64,000 nucleotides of DNA from Oryzias latipes (Eukaryota; Chordata; Actinopteri; Beloniformes; Adrianichthyidae): positions 25,324,031 to 25,388,030 of the forward strand of contig NC_019866.2 in assembly GCF_002234675.1 (NCBI RefSeq). Direction: 5' to 3'. Shown here piece by piece: positions 59,501 to 64,000 of this stretch. Position 1 is the stretch's first letter. Every line of letters starts with the position of its first letter. The notes beneath the pieces were generated by a model. That model searched no databases, was not told where the DNA came from, and saw only the letters and a program-made list of their open reading frames with translations. Both the position numbers and the translations under genes were made by a program.

Positions 59501-62500
59501 CTGAGGATGGAGAGGCGTGGCATCCAGTGGAACTCCTCCCAGAGAGATGGAAGCTCCTCCCCTGTTCTCCTGCAGCCTCAGGCCACTCAGCACAACAGCC
59601 CAGAGTACCGTGATAACAGCAGAACACTGCACAAATATTCATCCAAGCATTTACACAGAGATCAGCCTCATTTGGAACTAACTTCTCTTGTGCTAGGCGC
59701 CCCAAATGCCCTTGTCCCGTGGTGGTTCCCGCCATGACCGCGGCTTTTCTGGACGAGAACCTTCCGGATGGAACTCGACTGCGTCCTGCGACCAAGTTTA
59801 TCAAGTACTGGAAGATGAGGAACACAGGAAGTGTGGGCTGGAACAGTGACACGAAGGTGCGTCCACAGGGGGGCGCCGCAGCTCACGGGCCGCTCCTGTG
59901 CGTGCAGACTGATGGTTGATGATGCTGATGATGTCATCAGTCAGCTGTGTTAATGTGACTTGGCTCACAAGTGGGTCCCACATGAAAGGTCCACGTACAT
60001 GTTAAGCATTTTACATGTATGAAATGTCCGTCTTTCATGACCCATGCGTGTTTTTTGCGTTGGTCGTCGTGCACAGATGTCCGTTTAGGGTTTCAGCGAC
60101 TGAATTCGGTTTGGAGCTGTTCAAAATTTTTGTTCAGATGAGAAATACGCAATTAGCGCATGTCTAATGTCGTTTATACGCAATTACTGCGTAAAACTTA
60201 CACAATTGTGTGTGACCCTTGCGAGGTGCTTTCCTGTCGTTTAACAGACTTTTCAACATGAACCACCGATGTGTAACTTTGATTTCACGTAGACGGGCCC
60301 ATTTCACGTTAAAATGACGTATAGGATGCATGAATCACTAATAAATAACAGCACAAGAGTCACACGGTTCATGTTCTTCGTTGGTTTACGTGTTCTTTGC
60401 ATGGTTTATTCGTACTCCTTTTCATCCGTGCAAAATGTACGTAGCGGCTGTGGGACCCGGTCTGCACGTTCTCCTCTCATTTTGACCAATCCAGTTGAAA
60501 GGACTGTGTGTGTTTCTTGTGGTGCTTCAGAAGGTGGGATGTGAAGCAGAAATGTGGGACTGGCCAGTATATGTTTCAGGTAATCGGGTCTTTATGATAG
60601 ATCCCCGTTCCTCAGCCTTTGAGGGCCTCAGCAGATCATTGAACCATCTCTGTTAGAAGCTATTTAAAAATGAGAACATTGAATTTGATATCAAAGAGAC
60701 GGTGGAGCCACCGGTTCTACTGAGTGACCCAGTTCACCCAGTGTTCCTGTGTGGACGGTAGACGATTGGTTCTGAGACTTGTGGTCTTCCTCCCGCTGCA
60801 GTTGAAGTTCATGTGGGGAAACCTTGCAGTGGGATCTGGTGACCGATGGAGAGAAGTGCCTGTTCCCCACCTGCAGCCCGGACAGGTAAATATTCACCTC
60901 CACTCGTGTCCCGCCTGCTCCCTGTACTTCTCCTTACTCCTGCAGGAGGCATTGGTCTTTTCTACAGGTCTAACTGAAGGGGGGGCATGGTTCCCGTGTT
61001 AAATGATCAGACATGTGTCTTCACGGATGTTAATTCAGCTTTTCCAGCTCTTCCAGGCTGCAGATGTTGTTTCATGGCTTCAGAGAGTCAAACGGTTGCT
61101 CATCTATGACCCTAATTGTCATGATCAGCCTGTACCATGACTGTGATCCACGGCTGGGCAGGAAACCTGATGACATGAAATAAAAATGGCCAATTCTCAC
61201 CAATGTGTTCACTTTCCATTTTCCAAATGTATCCCATTTAAATGTGAAATTCTTTTATATTGTGGGGAATTTGTCTGAGATGCTGTTTTGGTTGAAGGTA
61301 GCTCTTAAATCCAGGTTCTGCAGTGTCTGGCTGTGTTTGAGTTCAGGAGCTAAGTCCTTCCTCACATCCTCTGTTTTAAACCATGGAACCCTCCAGAGAT
61401 CTGGGGGTGACTGTGCACTGAAATGGCGGTGAGCTGTGTCTGAGTTTCACTGCGGTGATGAGAACCACAGACGGACTTAGGGTCTGATTTGACCCACATG
61501 TTCAGACTGAACCAGAATTTCAGTTCATAATTTATAAAGAAATTCATTGATCTGAAAACAGAATTCAATGAATCAATAAACCCATGAGGATGTTTGGGGG
61601 ACAGTGATGAAAATGACCATTGAAGGTCGGTCGGTGGGTTCACCACGGTGGTCGTGCCCCCCAGGGTTGATGTGTGGCCCTGAATCGGCGGTAATACGTT
61701 GATGTAGACGTTGTTCCGGCTGCGGTGAGCCTAGCTGTGGGACTCTCTTGTGTGCTCAGGTGGGCATCATCAGCGTGGCTCTGTGCGCCCCCGCCGTCGG
61801 GGGCTCTTATACCTCACACTGGCGCCTGGCTCATGCTGGGGAGCAGTTTGGACCCAGAGTTTGGTGCAGCATTGTGGTGGACCCTCTGGCCCCGGCTCCC
61901 GTGTTGGCGGATGGGTTACTCGTTTCCCCGTGTGTCACGCCGCAGGTAAAAAAAACGAAGGCAGCACGAAGTTTCATGACGGGAAACCAAATGTAAGATT
62001 GAAATGACCTGGATGGTGTTAAATTTCAGGGGAGGAATCCTGCAGTGAAGGAGACCAAAGCCTCTGTAGCGTCTGTGGACCAGGATGTGGCGTCCCCAGA
62101 CCAAGAGGACTTCCACATTCCCTCTGTGGATCTGCTGACAGCCCAGGTGAGTCCACCTGTAGAGACTGCCTCTTCACATGTAGAATCTGTCTGAGTGACG
62201 TCACTCTACTAGAGGAGTTCAAGTACAGTTTGAAGAAGATGAGGAAAGAAGTGAAGCTTAGGATTTTAGGAGGGGGGACACCTACAGAACAAATGCTGCA
62301 GCTCACCTGCAGACAGCCTTATCCACCTGTAAGGGCAGGTGTGACCAAAGCATCTCCAACTCCTTTGAGACTCCTCATTTTTTTATCTACCAGGATCTTC
62401 TGTCTTTTGAGCTGCTGGACATCAACATTGTTCAAGAACTGGAGTCTGTCCCAAACAACACTCCTGTTGGTGAGTTCAGTTCAAGCAAAGGAAGCCGTCA

Positions 62501-63916
62501 TTGTTGAGTTCTGAAAGCATAAGTTAGTGTTATTTCACTGACTGACGGTCTGGTCGAGGTTTGGTGGGTTTGAAAACCACCAGATCCTGTTAGAAATATG
62601 ACTTTGACCTTTTCTGGCAGCTAATAGAAGAGAAAATCCACTTCCTTTCTACAGAAAATGTGTTTGCTGTCATGCAGATGTGACTCCCTGCATGTCACCT
62701 CTTCCCCAAGACGGACACCTGCTGGACAAAAACAGTCCCTGTTTGGACCTGATCCAGGAGGAGACGGAGGGCAGCGGCGCCATCACAGGTGAACGCTTCT
62801 GCAGAAACAGGAAGTTCCTGTTGGTTCCAAGACGCCAAAATAGAGAAATAAACAGCTGTTAGTCAGTCCCATCCTGGGAACTTGAGTGGGTGGGGGTCAC
62901 TTATTTGGACATGTCCCAAAACATCGTATCCCCACTTCAGTACAAAGCATCATTTTATTATCCCTACTATCATGGTGTGTGTGTCTCAGTATGTGTGTCT
63001 GCGTGTGTGTGTGAATATAAGTTTAAGGTCTTGTCCTTTGTGTTGTTAAAACGTAGTGATGTAGTTGATAACATTTGAGTGTGTGTGTGGATAGGCCCCG
63101 CCCTTTTTGTACTACATTTGAACCGTACCGTAATGATTAACAACCAGTAAACTTGTTGCTCTATGCTGCTTCATGGTCTTACCCCCCTTCCCGTCCTATT
63201 ATCACCCCCTACCCCCCCCTCTCTCTAACATCCCTCTCTCTTCTTCCCCTCTTTCCTTTTCCGTCCGGTCCAACACCAAAGATTTTCAGACATGATTGAA
63301 ATTAATAAAGTTTGGCCTCAATTCCAAAAGGGGTTTATTCAGACATACCTTTGGTTTGTCTGAAGATTAATAACCCCTCTTGTTAAAGTAAAATATGTCC
63401 AACACAAGAGGCCCTCAGCTCTCATCTGACTGCCCAGCTGTTGGATAGGACAAGCTAAAAAAAACAAAAACGTTGTGATGTTGTGATGTTGTCATGTTGT
63501 CATGTTGTGATGTTGTCATGTTGTCATGTTGTCATGTTGTCATGTTGTCATGTTGTGATGTTGTGATGTTGTCATGTTGTCATGTCGTGATGTTGTGATG
63601 TGAAGCCATTGGTTTAGCACGGGTTGTAAACATTCTGCAGGTATAAAGTTTGTAAACCTTTATTAGATCATCAACGCACTTTAGATGTTTGCAAGAGTCG
63701 AGGATAACTGGCAAAGCGTTTCTTCCTGGTTTCTTCCAGAGGTTTCCAGCCAACCAGCCTCTGGAGCAGAAGTGGGAGGAGTTCCAGCTCAGGAAGAGAG
63801 CCAGGAAAATGGCGGTGGAATGGAGTCTGTTTGTGAGACTGTGAACCAGTCGGGGTCCCATGAGAGGGTCTCTGACCACAACCTGCTGCGAGTGGCTTAC
63901 CAGGTCACAGTGAAAG
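47515..63916 (+). CDS. nbr1: Next to BRCA1 gene 1 protein (NBR1) autophagy receptor, 5' 16 exons, partial
   Basis: Selective-autophagy cargo receptor. Exons: 47515-47634, 49638-49700, 50332-50350, 50423-50445, 52250-52438, 54198-54269, 55628-55887, 58013-58138, 59398-59604, 59697-59856, 60802-60885, 61760-61945, 62030-62146, 62394-62469, 62678-62788, 63740-63916. Phases all agree and give 663 codons, with the next exon past the edge. Exons 1-5 form the N-terminal PB1 domain (DEDNEE and GEYEEALK acidic loop). Exons 7-8 form the ZZ zinc finger (CSSC, FQCSVC, CTLCEPC, HDPSH), about three residues shorter than human between its last Cys and first His. Exon 9 is a charged coiled coil. Exons 10-12 form the four-tryptophan FW domain ([29 protein letters not shown]). 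Exons 13-15 continue with the conserved [20 protein letters not shown] and VTPCMSPLP. The LIR and UBA would lie beyond 64000. The 59604 donor (GTACCG) is weak but is the only one that keeps phase. The a/b paralogue cannot be told. Confidence 0.95.
50840..50990 (-). mobile_element. tRNA-headed SINE, family C
   Basis: On the minus strand: GGCCGTGGTGTAGTGGCAGG (A-box region), AGTTCGATTCCCGCC (B-box), then CTCGGGCAAGACACTGAACC. These are hallmarks of a widespread fish tRNA-derived SINE. It lies in the nbr1 intron between exons 4 and 5. Confidence 0.8.
52560..52835 (-). pseudogene. Tc1-like transposase 3' remnant (family Tc1-C)
   Basis: The minus strand encodes [10 protein letters not shown] (from the conserved DNDPKHT block) followed by [12 protein letters not shown] (from EWPxQSPDLNP), with frame damage. 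It is antisense to nbr1, just after its exon 5. Confidence 0.75.
52862..53260. mobile_element. Element family M1, copy 4
   Basis: Matches 2925-3265 through ATAGTTTCTGCAGAG, TTAGCGTAGCAACAGAA, GACCAGGAAAACA and GGGGCGGAGCTTGGAGACT. It also extends left to share GTCTTTTAATGATGA with 21988-22200. It lies in the nbr1 intron between exons 5 and 6. Confidence 0.75.
53356..53868 (-). other. 170-codon open frame of unknown origin
   Basis: The longest open frame outside satellites. It is on the minus strand, antisense within the nbr1 intron between exons 5 and 6. It starts [20 protein letters not shown] and ends VCNMFL. It has mixed composition with no recognised domain, signal peptide or membrane segment. 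The opposite strand is also open for 121 codons (53425-53790). It could be transposon-derived or chance; I do not call it a gene. Confidence 0.25.
54366..55495 (+). pseudogene. Near full-length but dead Tc1-like transposon (family Tc1-A)
   Basis: The ends are inverted copies of CCAAAAGTATTGGCTC (left at about 54380; right AGCCAATACTTTTGG at about 55475). Between them lie all parts of a Tc1 transposase in order but split over frames: a helix-turn-helix region near 54520-54700, [54 protein letters not shown], then [13 protein letters not shown] C-terminal pieces. At least two frameshifts and stops inactivate it. It lies in the nbr1 intron between exons 6 and 7, same orientation as nbr1. Confidence 0.9.
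56350..56592 (+). mobile_element. Dispersed retroposon with CTGTGGCGACCCCTGA tail
   Basis: Contains GTTCAAATCCGGGCTGC, GGTCCCAAGCCCGGATACAT, GGAAGGGCATCCGGCGTAAA and CGCTGTGGCGACCCCTGATG, ending in an AAAGCCGAAAGAGAAGAG tail. It is a fish SINE/LINE-tail type repeat. It lies in the nbr1 intron between exons 7 and 8. Confidence 0.7.
57213..57478 (+). mobile_element. SINE family A, 5'-truncated copy
   Basis: GCATGCGTGGGTTTTCTCCG, CCACTGTCCAAAAACATGCT, GACAGACTGGCGACCTGTCC, GGGATAGGCTCCGGCAGCCC and an AATG tail. Same family as 38830-39204. Confidence 0.8.
58510..58595 (+). repeat. Interspersed repeat segment shared with 40525-40600
   Basis: See the osbpl intron copy. The order and spacing of shared blocks are the same. 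The surrounding sequence to about 58900 has no recognised feature. Confidence 0.75.
59088..59150. repeat. CTGACCCCCC short tandem repeat
   Basis: Six to seven units of 9-10 bp, in the nbr1 intron between exons 8 and 9. Confidence 0.9.
59968..60470. mobile_element. MITE family M3, most complete copy
   Basis: About 500 bp. The left end holds GGGTCCCACATGAAAGG and the right end GGCTGTGGGACCCGG, which are inverted versions of each other. Internal blocks are TATGAAATGTCCGTCTTT, CAGATGTCCGT and GAATTCGGTTTGGAGCTGTT. No open frame. It lies in the nbr1 intron between exons 10 and 11. Confidence 0.7.
63472..63600. repeat. 8-bp tandem repeat (TGTTGTCA/TGTTGTGA)
   Basis: About 16 units of 8 bp alternating C and G at one position, 140 bp upstream of nbr1 exon 16. 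Confidence 0.95.
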
Positions 63917-64000
63917 GTCAGTCAGCTGCACTTCATTCTCTGTGGGGGGGCTCTTTGTCTGACTGCTCACCGTTAAAAGCTCAGAGTTATTCCTCGCTAT

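Overview
This is vertebrate nuclear DNA, almost certainly from a ray-finned (teleost) fish. Four protein-coding genes are split by GT-AG introns, and their spliced products match vertebrate families closely. The rest is dense with Tc1-like transposon relics, tRNA-headed SINEs, LINE 3' ends, small inverted-repeat transposons and satellites, as is typical of percomorph genomes. Species cannot be fixed from sequence alone. I found no bacterial or viral genome, CRISPR array, rRNA or true tRNA gene.

Layout. Positions 618-10857 (minus strand) hold glyr1 (NPAC), a PWWP-domain chromatin reader with a dehydrogenase-like domain; 16 coding exons reconstruct in frame. Its promoter, with CRE, ETS and YY1 matches, lies at about 10.86-11.01 kb. 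Positions 12181-14642 are two abutting satellites: a 100-bp higher-order repeat and a hexanucleotide-type repeat. Positions 15147-17394 (minus) hold the complete coding part of a peptide YY gene, with a probable non-coding first exon and TATA box near 19.03-19.11 kb. Positions 19.1-36.2 kb are a gene-poor transposon graveyard: LINE reverse transcriptase, Ty3/gypsy integrase, Tc1, SINEs, inverted-repeat elements, and an unidentified inverted pair encoding a charged helical peptide. Positions 36261-46140 (plus) hold a complete 22-exon, 914-residue OSBP-related protein of the OSBPL3/6/7 group, most likely osbpl7. Positions 47515-63916 (plus) hold the first 16 exons of nbr1, the selective-autophagy receptor; the gene runs off the right edge.

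In humans PYY, NBR1 and OSBPL7 all lie on chromosome 17q21 while GLYR1 lies on 16p, so much of the order here looks like an ancestral linkage block with a lineage-specific join to glyr1. The four genes belong to different processes (chromatin, gut peptide hormone, lipid transfer, autophagy), and nothing suggests a joint pathway.

I looked for a new biological system and did not find a convincing one. The most unusual items are the 100-bp higher-order satellite beside pyy, the inverted coiled-coil-peptide repeat at 20.05-20.75 kb, several apparently uncatalogued small transposon families, and a 170-codon open frame of unknown origin in an nbr1 intron.
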